NCBI GenBank assembly: GCA_945883505.1
Contig: CAMCXL010000006.1
Span: 1 to 64,000 of the forward strand
From: Rhodoluna limnophila
GTDB lineage: Bacteria > Actinomycetota > Actinomycetes > Actinomycetales > Microbacteriaceae
Reading direction: 5' to 3'
DNA length: 64,000 nt
Under the pieces are notes generated by a model. It ran no database searches. It saw only the letters and a program-made list of their open reading frames with translations, and had not been told where the DNA came from. The translations under genes were made by a program, and so were the position numbers. Every line of letters begins with the position of its first letter. The stretch's first letter is position 1. Shown in pieces: positions 34,232 through 43,492 of this stretch.

Positions 34232-35452
34232 TTGTCAGAAGCTAATGGCATAGTTCTAACCATGGAACTTATTTACCTCTCTATTGGTGTAGTTATTGGC
34301 GGAGTCATTGGACTACTGGTTGCAACCCTCCGTTTTAGATCAAAGGGCTCGGATAGCTCACTAGCTATCCAGCTAGCCAGCGCCGAGGCCACCGTCTCGG
34401 GCCTCAGCTCAGCTCTGCAGCGAGCCGAAGAGGATAGAAAAGAGCGTGAAGCCAGAGAGCGCGAAGAATCCAGACTTATCGCAGAGCTAGCTCCAGTCAA
34501 AGACCGCCTCGAGCAAATGCAGATTTCGGTGAAGGCTCTTGAAAAAGAGCGCACCGAACAGTTCGGAACTATTCAAGAACAGCTGAAAAATGCCATCGCC
34601 TCGGATGACCAGCTTAGAAAAACTACCCAGGCACTTTCTCAAGCACTGTCTTCAAACTCCATCCGAGGAGTCTGGGGGGAAACCCAGCTTCGCAAGCTCG
34701 TCGAACTCGCCGGTTTGATAAAGCACGCCGACTTCAGCGAGCAGGCAACATTCTCAACCGACAGTGGATCTGGTCGAGCCGACCTAATCATCAACTTACC
34801 TGGCGGAAAATCACTAGCTATAGATTCCAAGGTCCCTTTCAATTCATACCAAGAGGCTTCGGCTATCTCAGAGCATGCCGAGGGCGAAGACGCTAAGCGG
34901 CGTGCAGATCTAATCACCGCCCACGTCAAGGCCATGAAGGTTCACATCGATGCACTTTCGAGCAAGGAATATTGGACGGGGCTCAATGCCTCTCCGGATT
35001 TTGTGATTGCATTCGTTCCCTCCGAGTCCTTACTCTCGGCAGCTTTAGATGCCGACCCCGCGCTGTTGGAATACGCGTTCAAGAAAAACGTCGCTCTGGC
35101 CTCACCGGTGAGTTTGTTCTCGGTTCTAAAAACCATCAACTACATCTGGCGACAGAACGTGGATGAAGGTTCTGTCCGAAACATGATCAAGCTTGGAAAA
35201 GAGCTCTATGAGAGGATCGGAAAGATTGCCGAGCACGCGGAAAAGCTTGGCCGCTCGATTACGGCAACCGTCAAGGACTACAACGTCTTTGTTTCATCCC
35301 TAGAATCCAGAGTGCTGGTGACTGCTCGAAAGCTAAACGATTTGGATGAAAATCAACTGGGCACCGAGGAAATTGCTTCTCCGCCACCACTGGAATCAGC
35401 CCCCGATCGCATTACTGCCAATGAGCTGCAATCCGGAGAGCAAAAGGACTAA
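34232..35452 (+). CDS. rmuC: DNA recombination protein RmuC
   Basis: 406 aa. An N-terminal TM segment (YLSIGVVIGGVIGLLVATL), a long coiled coil (about 45-135, rich in Glu/Arg/Ala), then the RmuC nuclease-like domain with RGVWGETQLRKLVELAG, KSLAIDSKVPFNSY and DFVIAFVPSESLLSAALDADP. RmuC limits recombination at inverted repeats in E. coli. TTG 34232 is supported by GGAG at 34224-34227; ATG 34262 would be an alternative that keeps the TM helix. It is paired with a DEDDh exonuclease. Confidence 0.92.
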   Translation: MSEANGIVLTMELIYLSIGVVIGGVIGLLVATLRFRSKGSDSSLAIQLASAEATVSGLSSALQRAEEDRKEREAREREESRLIAELAPVKDRLEQMQISVKALEKERTEQFGTIQEQLKNAIASDDQLRKTTQALSQALSSNSIRGVWGETQLRKLVELAGLIKHADFSEQATFSTDSGSGRADLIINLPGGKSLAIDSKVPFNSYQEASAISEHAEGEDAKRRADLITAHVKAMKVHIDALSSKEYWTGLNASPDFVIAFVPSESLLSAALDADPALLEYAFKKNVALASPVSLFSVLKTINYIWRQNVDEGSVRNMIKLGKELYERIGKIAEHAEKLGRSITATVKDYNVFVSSLESRVLVTARKLNDLDENQLGTEEIASPPPLESAPDRITANELQSGEQKD

Positions 35453-35606
35453 AGCCTCTAAAGCTGGCGAAATACCAGCCTTCCGAGGCCAAAGCGCAGG
35501 TTGGCTATACTCGACTGAAGTGCTCACAAAGGCGTTTGCAGCTCATCAAAACCGGTAAATTCACTAAGCCACCGGACCCAATTGATCATCCGCAAGGAGT
35601 ACCTGC

Positions 35607-36641
35607 ATGTCTGGCAACACCTACAAGTCCCCGATTGTCACGCTCACGCCGGCGCCAACCCTGGACCGCACTTACCTGGTTTCGAACTTGCACCCCGGCG
35701 CTGTCAACCGAGCAGACGCAGTTGGTGAAGAACTTGCCGGCAAGGGCATAAATGTTTCCAGGGCTCTTCATTTGGCCGGCATTGAAGCTCCGGGGGTCGT
35801 TCCAATCGGCAATGCCGAGAAGGGGATCCTCGAGCGAACCGGTTCAAAAAAGTTTCTGATTCCGATGTGGATTGAGGGAACCCTTCGGGTTTCCACAACA
35901 ATTTTAGAAAAGGGTGGCCCGACCACCAAAATCAACGAGGCACCGAAGCCTCTAACCTCCGAAGAGTGGCAAAGAGTTATTGATCTAACCGAGGCCACTG
36001 TGAAAGAAAACCACGCTAAGTGGCTTGTTATCGCCGGTGCTCTACCAATCGATCAGTCAACCGGAACCTTTGTTGACCTACACCCAATTTTTGACCGCAT
36101 GAAAAAGTTAGGTGTTCGCGTAGCACTAGATACTTCCGGTGAGCCTTTGGCCTACTGGGTGAAGCAGGGCGAGGCTGCAATCTTGAAACCAAATGCCGAA
36201 GAACTTGCCTCGGCCGTTAAGCGATCCCTTCTAACAAACGGAGACGTCATAGAAGCAGCGCGCGAGCTTTGCTCGCACGGTGTTGAGTGTGTGCTGGCCT
36301 CGCTTGGTGCCGACGGTATGTTGGCCGTCACCAAATCCAGAGCTTGGGGAACCAGTACCACGCCGGTTAAGGTGATCAACACTGTTGGTGCCGGGGATGC
36401 GACCCTGGCTGGATTCTTGGCGGCTATCACCAAGAACCCTTTGCCCGAGGGGCATGAAGATATAGGTGTGGGCTTCAACGTTCCAGTTGGTGCGATGATG
36501 GCTGTTCAGTGGGGTGCCGTGAAGGTTTCCCAGCCAACCAGTGGGCTGGAGAACATTGACAACCTTCCCGAGGTATTTTTAACTGAGCAAGTAGATCTAA
36601 CCGCAGCCCTTAGAGAACCAGCTATCTACAAGGAGAACTAA
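35607..36641 (+). CDS. PfkB-family sugar kinase (1-phosphofructokinase-like)
   Basis: 344 aa ribokinase-fold kinase. N-terminal motif TPAPTLDRTYLV with GKGINVSRALHLAG binds the sugar phosphate; the C-terminal GAGDATLAGFLAAI provides the anion hole and catalytic Asp. This is the FruK/LacC/PfkB branch. It directly precedes fba with no intergenic base, and no PTS gene is nearby. That favours a glycolytic 6-phosphofructokinase role (inference). Fructose-1-phosphate kinase remains possible. ATG 35607 with AAGGAG at 35594-35599. A TATACT at 35506-35511 could be its -10 box. Confidence 0.85.
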   Translation: MSGNTYKSPIVTLTPAPTLDRTYLVSNLHPGAVNRADAVGEELAGKGINVSRALHLAGIEAPGVVPIGNAEKGILERTGSKKFLIPMWIEGTLRVSTTILEKGGPTTKINEAPKPLTSEEWQRVIDLTEATVKENHAKWLVIAGALPIDQSTGTFVDLHPIFDRMKKLGVRVALDTSGEPLAYWVKQGEAAILKPNAEELASAVKRSLLTNGDVIEAARELCSHGVECVLASLGADGMLAVTKSRAWGTSTTPVKVINTVGAGDATLAGFLAAITKNPLPEGHEDIGVGFNVPVGAMMAVQWGAVKVSQPTSGLENIDNLPEVFLTEQVDLTAALREPAIYKEN

Positions 36642-37667
36642 ATGCCAGTAGCCTCACCGGATGCATATCTAGAGATGCTCGATCGAGCTAAATCTTCGGG
36701 CTTTGCCTACCCGGCAATCAACGTATCTTCTTCTTCGACCGCAATCGCTGCGCTGCAGGGTCTGCAGGAAGCAGGCTCGGATGGCATCTTGCAGGTTTCT
36801 ACCGGTGGAGCCGAGTACTGGTCAGGTTCAACAGTTAAATCCATGGCCATCGGTGCCCAAGCGATGGCTGCCTTCGTTCGCGAAGCAGCCAAGGGATACG
36901 GAGTAACAGTTGCACTGCATACCGATCACTGCGCCAAGCATCAGCTCGATGGATTTGTGAGACCACTTCTTGAGGTATCAGCAGAGCGCATCAAGTCTGG
37001 CCAGGATGCACTTTTCAATTCGCACATGTGGGACGGCTCTGCTGTGCCACTCGGTGAAAACTTAGAGATTGCAAAAGAACTGCTTGCAAAAACCAAGGCT
37101 GTTGGTTCGATTCTTGAAGTAGAAATTGGTGTTGTCGGCGGCGAGGAAGATGGCGTTGAAGGTGGAATGGGTGAGCACTTGTTCACTACCGTCGAAGACG
37201 GAATGGCAACAGCTGAGGCTCTTGGCCTTGGAGAAAACGGTCGCTACCTAACAGCTCTAACCTTTGGAAACGTTCACGGTAGCTACAAGCCTGGAAGCGT
37301 TAAGCTCAGGCCCGAATTGCTGGATGAAATCCAGAAGGCCGTGGGTAAAAAGTATTCAAAGAATCTACCTTTTGACTTGGTATTCCACGGTGGATCTGGT
37401 TCAACTACAAAGGAGATTGCAGACGCCGTGAGCTTTGGTGTAATCAAGATGAACATCGACACCGACACTCAGTACGCATTCACGCGCGCAATTGCAGGCC
37501 ACATGTTCCAGAACTACGATGGCGTCCTAAAAGTCGACGGCGAAGTTGGAAACAAGAAAACTTATGACCCAAGAGTCTGGGGCAAGCTAGCTGAGGCTTC
37601 TATGGCGGCGCGAGTAGTTGAAGCAGCGAACCAGTTGGGTTCCGCAGGTAAGTCTCCAAAGGCCTAG
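36642..37667 (+). CDS. fba: Class II fructose-bisphosphate aldolase
   Basis: 341 aa zinc aldolase, class IIA. The catalytic and zinc motifs are LHTDHCAKHQLDGFV, the SHMWDGSAVPL segment, EVEIGVVGGEEDGVEGG, TFGNVHGSYKPG and FHGGSGS. Its ATG directly follows the kinase stop, with AAGGAG just before, so kinase and aldolase are co-translated as successive glycolytic steps. A 67-aa MORN-repeat gene begins 1 nt after the stop. Confidence 0.96.
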   Translation: MPVASPDAYLEMLDRAKSSGFAYPAINVSSSSTAIAALQGLQEAGSDGILQVSTGGAEYWSGSTVKSMAIGAQAMAAFVREAAKGYGVTVALHTDHCAKHQLDGFVRPLLEVSAERIKSGQDALFNSHMWDGSAVPLGENLEIAKELLAKTKAVGSILEVEIGVVGGEEDGVEGGMGEHLFTTVEDGMATAEALGLGENGRYLTALTFGNVHGSYKPGSVKLRPELLDEIQKAVGKKYSKNLPFDLVFHGGSGSTTKEIADAVSFGVIKMNIDTDTQYAFTRAIAGHMFQNYDGVLKVDGEVGNKKTYDPRVWGKLAEASMAARVVEAANQLGSAGKSPKA

Positions 37668-37668
37668 A

Positions 37669-37872
37669 TTGCGCGAACCGTTTTACGATAACGGGAACCC
37701 GCGATACACGGGTAAATTCAAGGACGGGCAAATGCACGGATCTTGGAAGTTTTTTAGAAAAGACGGCTCACTGATGCGCACGGGTAAATTCAGCCTTGGT
37801 AAACAAGTTGGCATCTGGACAACTTACGACCGTAGCGGCCATCCACACAAAGAAACTGACTTTGGATCCTAG
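37669..37872 (+). CDS. MORN-repeat-variant mini-protein
   Basis: 67 aa from TTG 37669, chosen because AAAGG at 37658-37662 gives 6-nt spacing and it follows the fba stop by 1 nt. Repeat-like units are visible: [34 protein letters not shown] and a third half unit. This G-x-W-x-x-[FY] pattern is that of MORN_2 proteins (YwqK-like). No signal peptide or TM helix, so likely cytoplasmic. Tight linkage to fba suggests a protein-binding or regulatory role, but function is unknown. It overlaps the convergent ispH end by 4 nt. Confidence 0.72.
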   Translation: MREPFYDNGNPRYTGKFKDGQMHGSWKFFRKDGSLMRTGKFSLGKQVGIWTTYDRSGHPHKETDFGS

Positions 37873-38870
37873 GAGCGCTTGACCTTATTGCTGGTATCTT
37901 GGCCAGCGCTCTTCAGGTCCTTGCGAAGCTCTTTCGGAAGCGAGAACTGCACATCTTCTTCAGCGGTAGTGATCTCGGTTGGTCCCCCGTAGCCATTGGC
38001 CTCCAGGTATGCAAGAACCTCTTCGACTAGCTCTTCTGGAGCAGATGCTCCGGAGGTGACCCCGACGGTTTCGACTCCTTCGAACCAGGACTCCTGGATT
38101 TCGGATGCGTAGTCAATTCGGTAGGCAGCTTTGGCTCCAGCTTCGAGAGCTACTTCAACAAGCCGAACGGTGTTGGAGGAGTTTGCCGAGCCAACCACCA
38201 AAACTAGGTCGGATTCGGATCCGACTTTCTTGATGGCAACCTGACGGTTCTGGGTTGCATAGCAAATGTCATCGCTTGGAGGATTCTGGAGAGTTGGGAA
38301 TTTCTCTCGAAGCTTTAGAACCGTCTCCATGGTCTCATCAACAGACAAGGTGGTCTGAGAAAGCCAGATAACTTTCTTTGGGTCTTTGACCTTAGCGTTT
38401 AAGACTCCGTCAGGACCATCAATTAGCTGAACGTGATCCGGGGCTTCGCCTGCGGTGCCTTCAACTTCTTCGTGTCCCTCGTGGCCAATTAGCAAGATGT
38501 CATACTCTTCCTGAGCAAAGCGCTGGACCTCGCGGTGAACTTTTGTCACCAGTGGGCAGGTTGCATCGATGGTGTTCAGGCCCCTGGCTTCGGATGCTTT
38601 AACAACGGCTGGAGAAACTCCGTGAGCTGAGAAAACTAGTACCGAGCCTTCTGGAACCTCGTCAACTTCGTTGACAAAGATTGCTCCGCGCTTTTCTAGT
38701 CCTGTCACAACGTGTTTGTTGTGGACGATTTCTTTCCGAACATAGACCGGAGCCCCGTAGTGGTCGAGGGCCTTTTCCACCGCGATAACCGCCCGGTCAA
38801 CTCCGGCGCAGTATCCTCTTGGGGCAGCCAGAAGCACGCGCCGCTGGGCGGTATTGTTTACTTGGGTCAC
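37869..38870 (-). CDS. ispH: 4-hydroxy-3-methylbut-2-enyl diphosphate reductase
   Basis: 333 aa iron-sulfur enzyme of the last MEP-pathway step to IPP and DMAPP. The three cluster cysteines are in [23 protein letters not shown] and [10 protein letters not shown]; the ligand-binding [12 protein letters not shown] segment is also present. GTG 38870 is preceded by TACACT and exactly 6 nt with no separate SD, a leaderless layout. It is divergent from xseA, an arrangement also seen in mycobacteria (lytB2/xseA). Confidence 0.96.
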   Translation of the reverse strand: MTQVNNTAQRRVLLAAPRGYCAGVDRAVIAVEKALDHYGAPVYVRKEIVHNKHVVTGLEKRGAIFVNEVDEVPEGSVLVFSAHGVSPAVVKASEARGLNTIDATCPLVTKVHREVQRFAQEEYDILLIGHEGHEEVEGTAGEAPDHVQLIDGPDGVLNAKVKDPKKVIWLSQTTLSVDETMETVLKLREKFPTLQNPPSDDICYATQNRQVAIKKVGSESDLVLVVGSANSSNTVRLVEVALEAGAKAAYRIDYASEIQESWFEGVETVGVTSGASAPEELVEEVLAYLEANGYGGPTEITTAEEDVQFSLPKELRKDLKSAGQDTSNKVKRS

Positions 38871-38876
38871 CCTTCA

Positions 38877-38882
38877 AGTGTA
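38877..38882 (-). promoter_or_regulatory. -10 box of a probable leaderless ispH transcript
   Basis: TACACT on the minus strand, then TGAAGG, then GTG. The 6-nt gap places +1 on the start codon. Confidence 0.6.
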
Positions 38883-38915
38883 CGAGAGATAATCAACCCT
38901 CCCTAAGGAATAGCC

Positions 38916-40145
38916 ATGTCGGAGAATCAGCCAGTAGATTCCTCCGAATCTCGGGTCTCCAGCGAACAAACCCCATGGTCGGTCGCCAATTTCACCAACA
39001 CACTTAAGGACTGGATCACTCGCCTTGGCAACGTTTGGGTGGAAGGTCAGATCTCTCAAATTAGCCCCAAAAAGGACGTGTTCTTTGGGGAGTTGCGAGA
39101 TCTGGTAGCCGACAAGGGCTTCTCGATTCACTCTCGAAGACCCGATGTTTTAGCTGCAGTTAGTGAACTCTCAGCAGGAGATCGAGTGGTTGCGCTTGTT
39201 CACCCGGATTTCTGGGAGCGTTCGGGTAAGACCAGCATGGACGTGCTGGCCATAAGAAAAGTTGGCCTTGGTGAATTACTAGAGCGCATCGAAAGACTTA
39301 GACAGCAGCTCATCAAAGAAGGTCTAACTCTCGCCGAGCGAAAGCTTCCGCTACCTTTTTTGCCAAACCTGATTGGTCTGATCACCGGAGCAAATAGTGA
39401 TGCCGAAAAAGACGTTCTTGAAAACTCCAAGCTTCGCTGGCCCGAGGTTCGTTTCAAAGTTCAGCACTGCCCGGTTCAAGGTGATAAAGCGGGACCAGAA
39501 ATTATCAAGGCCATCGAGCTGCTTGATGCTGACCCAGAAGTTGACGTGATCATTTTGGCTCGCGGGGGTGGAAGCTTTCAAGACCTCTTAGTTTTCTCTG
39601 ATGAAAAAGTGGTTCGGGCAGTTGCCAACTGTAAGACACCTATTGTCAGCGCAATTGGACACGAGAACGACAGACCACTAACCGATGAGGTCTGTGACCT
39701 TCGAGTATCCACCCCTACCGATGCAGCAAAACGAGTGGTTCCAGATGTTTTGGAGGAGCGCAAGAAAATTTCTCAAGCCTTAGAGCGCATCGGACTTCGG
39801 GTGACAGCTTTTGTTCAAAACCAAATTGAGTTGATTCTTGGTATCCGCTCGAGACCAATACTTGCTAATCCTTTTACCCTGGTTGACGATCGAGCTCTCC
39901 AGGTCTCCCAGTTGAGACAGTCAGTGCTGGGACAAATAAGTAACACTCTCGAAAAGCATCAACTGCAGGTCTCAGGACTTAGGGGTCAAGTAAGGGCCCT
40001 TTCGCCGAAGCTGACCCTGGACCGCGGCTACGCCGTGGTGCGGGATTTAGAGGGCCACGTTTTGACCAAGCCTAAGCAGGCAAAATCCGGCCAGAAGATA
40101 AATATCACCCTGGCCGGAGGCGATCTTGGGGCCACTGCCGATTGA
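38916..40145 (+). CDS. xseA: Exodeoxyribonuclease VII large subunit
   Basis: 409 aa. An N-terminal OB fold (VWVEGQISQISPKKDVFFGELRD) is followed by the catalytic exonuclease domain with GLITGANSDAEKDVLEN, DVIILARGGGSFQDLLVFSDE and SAIGHENDRPLTDEVCDLRVSTPTDAAK (quoted in parts: IGHENDRPL, STPTDAAK), then a coiled-coil region. It degrades single-stranded DNA with XseB. ATG 38916 with AAGGA upstream. xseB begins 18 nt downstream. Confidence 0.96.
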   Translation: MSENQPVDSSESRVSSEQTPWSVANFTNTLKDWITRLGNVWVEGQISQISPKKDVFFGELRDLVADKGFSIHSRRPDVLAAVSELSAGDRVVALVHPDFWERSGKTSMDVLAIRKVGLGELLERIERLRQQLIKEGLTLAERKLPLPFLPNLIGLITGANSDAEKDVLENSKLRWPEVRFKVQHCPVQGDKAGPEIIKAIELLDADPEVDVIILARGGGSFQDLLVFSDEKVVRAVANCKTPIVSAIGHENDRPLTDEVCDLRVSTPTDAAKRVVPDVLEERKKISQALERIGLRVTAFVQNQIELILGIRSRPILANPFTLVDDRALQVSQLRQSVLGQISNTLEKHQLQVSGLRGQVRALSPKLTLDRGYAVVRDLEGHVLTKPKQAKSGQKINITLAGGDLGATAD

Positions 40146-40163
40146 AAGTAGGCTGAATACATA

Positions 40164-40388
40164 ATGAGCGAAATGAACAAAGACGTGGCGGCCATGAGCT
40201 ACGAACAAGCCAGAGACGAACTAGTCAAAGTGGTGGCCGAACTGGAAACCGGGTCGGTGACCCTTGAGGCTTCCATGAAGCTTTGGGAACGCGGCGAGGC
40301 ACTGGCGGACAAGTGTGAGCAGTGGCTCTCGGGTGCAAGGGCTCAGCTTGAAAAGGCAGCCAAATCCAAAAAGAGCTCAACCGAATGA
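40164..40388 (+). CDS. xseB: Exodeoxyribonuclease VII small subunit
   Basis: 74 aa, helical, with the family core MSYEQARDELVKVVAELETG followed by SMKLWERGEALADKCEQWL. It forms the regulatory sleeve on XseA. Start ATG 40164; TAGGCT ends 9 nt before the ATG and no SD is seen. It shares a TGAAAGTAGGCT-type upstream string with greA. Its stop overlaps the next gene's start by 4 nt (ATGA). Confidence 0.94.
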   Translation: MSEMNKDVAAMSYEQARDELVKVVAELETGSVTLEASMKLWERGEALADKCEQWLSGARAQLEKAAKSKKSSTE

Positions 40389-40951
40389 GCGATGCCGCGG
40401 CTGCACGCAGGGCTCGGCAGACCCTAATCAATTTACTGCTTTCACTTTTAGCGACCGTGGGGGTAATGGTGTTACTGGTTTTGGCCGTTCCCCGGGATGA
40501 CTCAAATCGAGTGCAACCGGTTGATTACAAAAGCGTTGCCGCGGAGGCTGCCAAGCAAGCCCCTGGGGAATTACTGGTGCCAACTTTGCCGGTCGATTGG
40601 TATTCCAACGCGGCCAGGTACCGCTCATCAGCTCAAGACGGTGTAGCGAACTGGTACGTAGGTTTTGTTGGACCAAACAGCGAGTTCATTGCGATGACCC
40701 AAGGCTTCGAAGTGAATTCGACCTGGATGCAGCTGATGCTTGAATCCAATAAACAGTCCAGTGAAATTTCAATTCAAGGTCAGACCTGGAAGATTTATGA
40801 AAACATCAGACAAAGCAATCCTCCAAAGTCCAAGGACTACATGATGGTTTTGGAGTACCAAGACCAAGCGGTTTTTGTCTATGGAGTTGCACCAAAAAAC
40901 CAGCTGGAAGATTTTGCCTCGCAGCTAACTTTGTCAATAGAAGGTGATTAG
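40385..40951 (+). CDS. DUF4245-family membrane-anchored protein
   Basis: 188 aa. One N-terminal TM helix (about 15-37, LINLLLSLLATVGVMVLLVL) is followed by an extracytoplasmic domain with DYKSVAAEAAKQAP, LPVDWYSNAARY and WYVGFVGPNSEFIAMTQGF, typical of DUF4245. Function is unknown. The family is actinobacterial and conserved next to xseB and fum (Rv1100 region in M. tuberculosis, from memory). It overlaps xseB by 4 nt. Confidence 0.85.
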   Translation: MSDAAAARRARQTLINLLLSLLATVGVMVLLVLAVPRDDSNRVQPVDYKSVAAEAAKQAPGELLVPTLPVDWYSNAARYRSSAQDGVANWYVGFVGPNSEFIAMTQGFEVNSTWMQLMLESNKQSSEISIQGQTWKIYENIRQSNPPKSKDYMMVLEYQDQAVFVYGVAPKNQLEDFASQLTLSIEGD

Positions 40952-40952
40952 C

Positions 40953-41567
40953 ATGAATCTAAATCCAGCACAGGCCTATGAGAAGTTCTTCGAAGGAAAC
41001 GAAAGATTCATCTCTGGAAAGCTCTCTCACCCCAGGCAAGACGTCGAACACCGAACTGAGATAGCTGAGGGTCAGACTCCCTTTGCCGCCCTATTTGGCT
41101 GTTCGGATTCAAGACTTTCGGCGGAAATAATCTTTGACGTTGGCCTTGGTGATTTATTCGTGGTTAGAAATGCTGGACAGGTGATAGCCGAAACAATTCT
41201 CGGTTCGCTCGAATACAGCGTCGAGGTTCTAAAGGTCCCCCTGATTGTGATTCTCGGTCACGATGGCTGCGGGGCTATCCAAGCCACCATCGCATCATCC
41301 GAGGGAACCCTGGTGACCCAAGGCGAATTCATCCAAAACCTAGTTTTACGGATTGAACCAACCGTTCAAGCAGCCAGAGAAGCCGGGACCGACTCAATCG
41401 ATGAGATAACCGCCCTACACATCAAAGCCACCGTCCAGGAGCTGATTAGCCGTTCCACCCTGATCGATAGCGCCGTCAGAAGCGGTAAATTAGCTGTTGT
41501 GGGAGCAACTTACCAACTTGCTCTTGGCAAGGTGACACCGCTAGTCACCATCGGAAACGTCAACTAA
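40953..41567 (+). CDS. Beta-class carbonic anhydrase
   Basis: 204 aa. Zinc ligands appear as C-x-D-S-R in [12 protein letters not shown] and H-x-x-C in [10 protein letters not shown]. Interconverts CO2 and bicarbonate, supporting carboxylases. ATG 40953 is preferred over GTG 40944 because AGAAGG at 40939-40944 gives an 8-nt spacing; the SD overlaps the end of the DUF4245 gene. fumC follows after 25 nt. In mycobacteria glpX occupies this slot. Confidence 0.93.
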   Translation: MNLNPAQAYEKFFEGNERFISGKLSHPRQDVEHRTEIAEGQTPFAALFGCSDSRLSAEIIFDVGLGDLFVVRNAGQVIAETILGSLEYSVEVLKVPLIVILGHDGCGAIQATIASSEGTLVTQGEFIQNLVLRIEPTVQAAREAGTDSIDEITALHIKATVQELISRSTLIDSAVRSGKLAVVGATYQLALGKVTPLVTIGNVN

Positions 41568-41592
41568 GGCCCTCAAGAAAGGCTCGATTCTC

Positions 41593-42981
41593 GTGGAATA
41601 CCGAATTGAACATGACACCATGGGCGAGGTAAAAGTGCCTAAGGATGCTCTCTACGCGGCTCAGACCCAAAGAGCAGTTGAGAACTTCCCGATTTCTGGA
41701 ACTACCCTTGAGCGCGCTCACATCTCAGCCCTGGCGGAAATCAAAAAAGCCGCAGCTCTTGCCAACGCCCAGCTGGGAGTTCTGGACAAAGACCTAGCTA
41801 ACGCAATTGCCAAGAGTGCCGATGAAGTAATTGTTGGCAAACTCGACGACCACTTCCCAGTTGATGTCTATCAGACGGGATCCGGAACTTCTTCAAACAT
41901 GAACATGAACGAGGTTTTGGCAAACCTTGCGACTAAGCACTTGGGTAAGCCAGTTCATCCAAATGATCACGTCAACGCCTCGCAGTCTTCGAACGATGTC
42001 TTTCCAACCTCGGTGCATCTTGCTGTCACCTCAGCTCTGATCAAAGACCTGATCCCAGCTCTTGATTACCTAGCTAAGAAATTCGAGGCAAAGGCAAAAG
42101 CCTGGAGCCAGGTTGTCAAGGCTGGAAGAACTCACCTGATGGATGCAACCCCAGTCACCCTCGGTCAAGAATTTGGCGGCTATGCTGCTCAGATTCGCTA
42201 CGGTATCGAGCGAATTGAATCTTGCATCCCCCGGGTTGCCGAAGTCCCACTCGGTGGCACAGCTGTTGGAACTGGAATCAATACCCCGAAAGGGTTTCCT
42301 CAGGCGGTCATCAAACTTCTGGCCCAGCAAACCAAACTGCCAATCACCGAAGCCCGCGACCACTTTGAAGCCCAGGGGGCAAGAGATGCCCTGGTCGAGG
42401 CCTCCGGTGCTCTTCGAGTGCTAGCGGTAAGCCTCACCAAGATAAACAACGACCTGCGCTGGATGGGCTCTGGGCCTAACGCCGGCCTGGGCGAACTTTC
42501 AATCCCTGATTTGCAGCCCGGATCTTCGATCATGCCTGGAAAGGTGAACCCGGTTATTCCGGAAGCTGTTCTGATGGTTTGCGCAAGAGTAATCGGCAAC
42601 GACCAAACCGTGGCCTGGGCTGGGGCGACCGGAAACTTCGAACTAAACGTTGCCATTCCGGTGATGGGTAACTCGCTACTTGAGTCGATAAGACTATTGG
42701 CTAATTCATCAAAGGTCCTAGCCGACAAAACTGTTGAGGGTCTTGAAGTTAACGTTGAGCGCGCCCGAGCACTGGCTGAGTCAAGCCCTTCGATTGTGAC
42801 ACCGCTAAACAAGATAATTGGCTACGAGGCAGCTGCCAAGATTGCAAAGCATTCGGTCGCTAATTCAATAACCATTCGTGAGGCAGTAATCGACTTAGGC
42901 TTTGTTGAACGTGGTGAACTAACTCTAGATCAGCTCGATGCTGCACTCGACGTTTTGTCTATGACCAGACCGCCAAAGTAA
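41593..42981 (+). CDS. fumC: Fumarate hydratase class II
   Basis: 462 aa TCA-cycle enzyme converting fumarate and malate. Superfamily signature [15 protein letters not shown] near residue 317. Other active-site segments are [28 protein letters not shown] and [21 protein letters not shown] 41593 with AGAAAGG upstream. Its last 23 nt overlap the convergent prepilin peptidase gene. Confidence 0.97.
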   Translation: MEYRIEHDTMGEVKVPKDALYAAQTQRAVENFPISGTTLERAHISALAEIKKAAALANAQLGVLDKDLANAIAKSADEVIVGKLDDHFPVDVYQTGSGTSSNMNMNEVLANLATKHLGKPVHPNDHVNASQSSNDVFPTSVHLAVTSALIKDLIPALDYLAKKFEAKAKAWSQVVKAGRTHLMDATPVTLGQEFGGYAAQIRYGIERIESCIPRVAEVPLGGTAVGTGINTPKGFPQAVIKLLAQQTKLPITEARDHFEAQGARDALVEASGALRVLAVSLTKINNDLRWMGSGPNAGLGELSIPDLQPGSSIMPGKVNPVIPEAVLMVCARVIGNDQTVAWAGATGNFELNVAIPVMGNSLLESIRLLANSSKVLADKTVEGLEVNVERARALAESSPSIVTPLNKIIGYEAAAKIAKHSVANSITIREAVIDLGFVERGELTLDQLDAALDVLSMTRPPK

Positions 42982-43438
42982 TAGCACCAAAAAATCCAAC
43001 TAACAAATATGGTCCAAGGGGCATCGAGCCGCCTAGCTTTATGCGCTTCAGAACCAAAAGCCCAAGCGCAACTACCCCAGCAATCAAAAAGCTAAGGCCC
43101 AGAGAAACTATCGGTAGTAGTGGTGAGTACCAACCAAGAGCTAGAGCCATGGCCGTCATTAACTTCACATCACCCATTCCAAGAAGCCCCAAACGATTTA
43201 TCAAAAGAGAGATTCCGAAGGTGACAACGCCCGCAATCAAAGCCCAAAGCATGTTTAGAAAACCAGCACCAAAAAACCCTGCCAGCAGTTGACCAAACCA
43301 AGTAATCGGAAATGCCGGCAACACATATTTATTTGGTAGGCGACGCTGTTTGATATCGGTCTTGGCTAGAGGCCATGCCGTAGCTACCAGATAGCCAAGA
43401 CCGAGTGCCGAAAACAACGAGGAGAGATTTTCAAACAC
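42959..43438 (-). CDS. A24-family prepilin peptidase (TadV/CpaA type)
   Basis: 159 aa, about five TM helices. The two catalytic aspartates are in [17 protein letters not shown] and the GxGD motif [13 protein letters not shown]. It lacks the N-terminal methyltransferase domain, as TadV/CpaA do. It should process the pilin-like proteins of the Tad operon 35 kb away, as no other prepilin-type genes occur in the window. The start GTG 43438 has TACTCT exactly 6 nt upstream (leaderless). It overlaps the fumC 3' end on the opposite strand. Confidence 0.9.
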   Translation of the reverse strand: MFENLSSLFSALGLGYLVATAWPLAKTDIKQRRLPNKYVLPAFPITWFGQLLAGFFGAGFLNMLWALIAGVVTFGISLLINRLGLLGMGDVKLMTAMALALGWYSPLLPIVSLGLSFLIAGVVALGLLVLKRIKLGGSMPLGPYLLVGFFGAITLAVWS

Positions 43439-43444
43439 CCAGTC

Positions 43445-43450
43445 AGAGTA
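43445..43450 (-). promoter_or_regulatory. -10 box of a probable leaderless prepilin peptidase transcript
   Basis: TACTCT (minus strand), GACTGG, GTG. The same hexamer and spacing as at ung. No SD precedes the start codon. Confidence 0.6.
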
Positions 43451-43492
43451 TTGACCTAGGCAAAAGCTAAGGGAAAGTTATCCCCAGACTAG

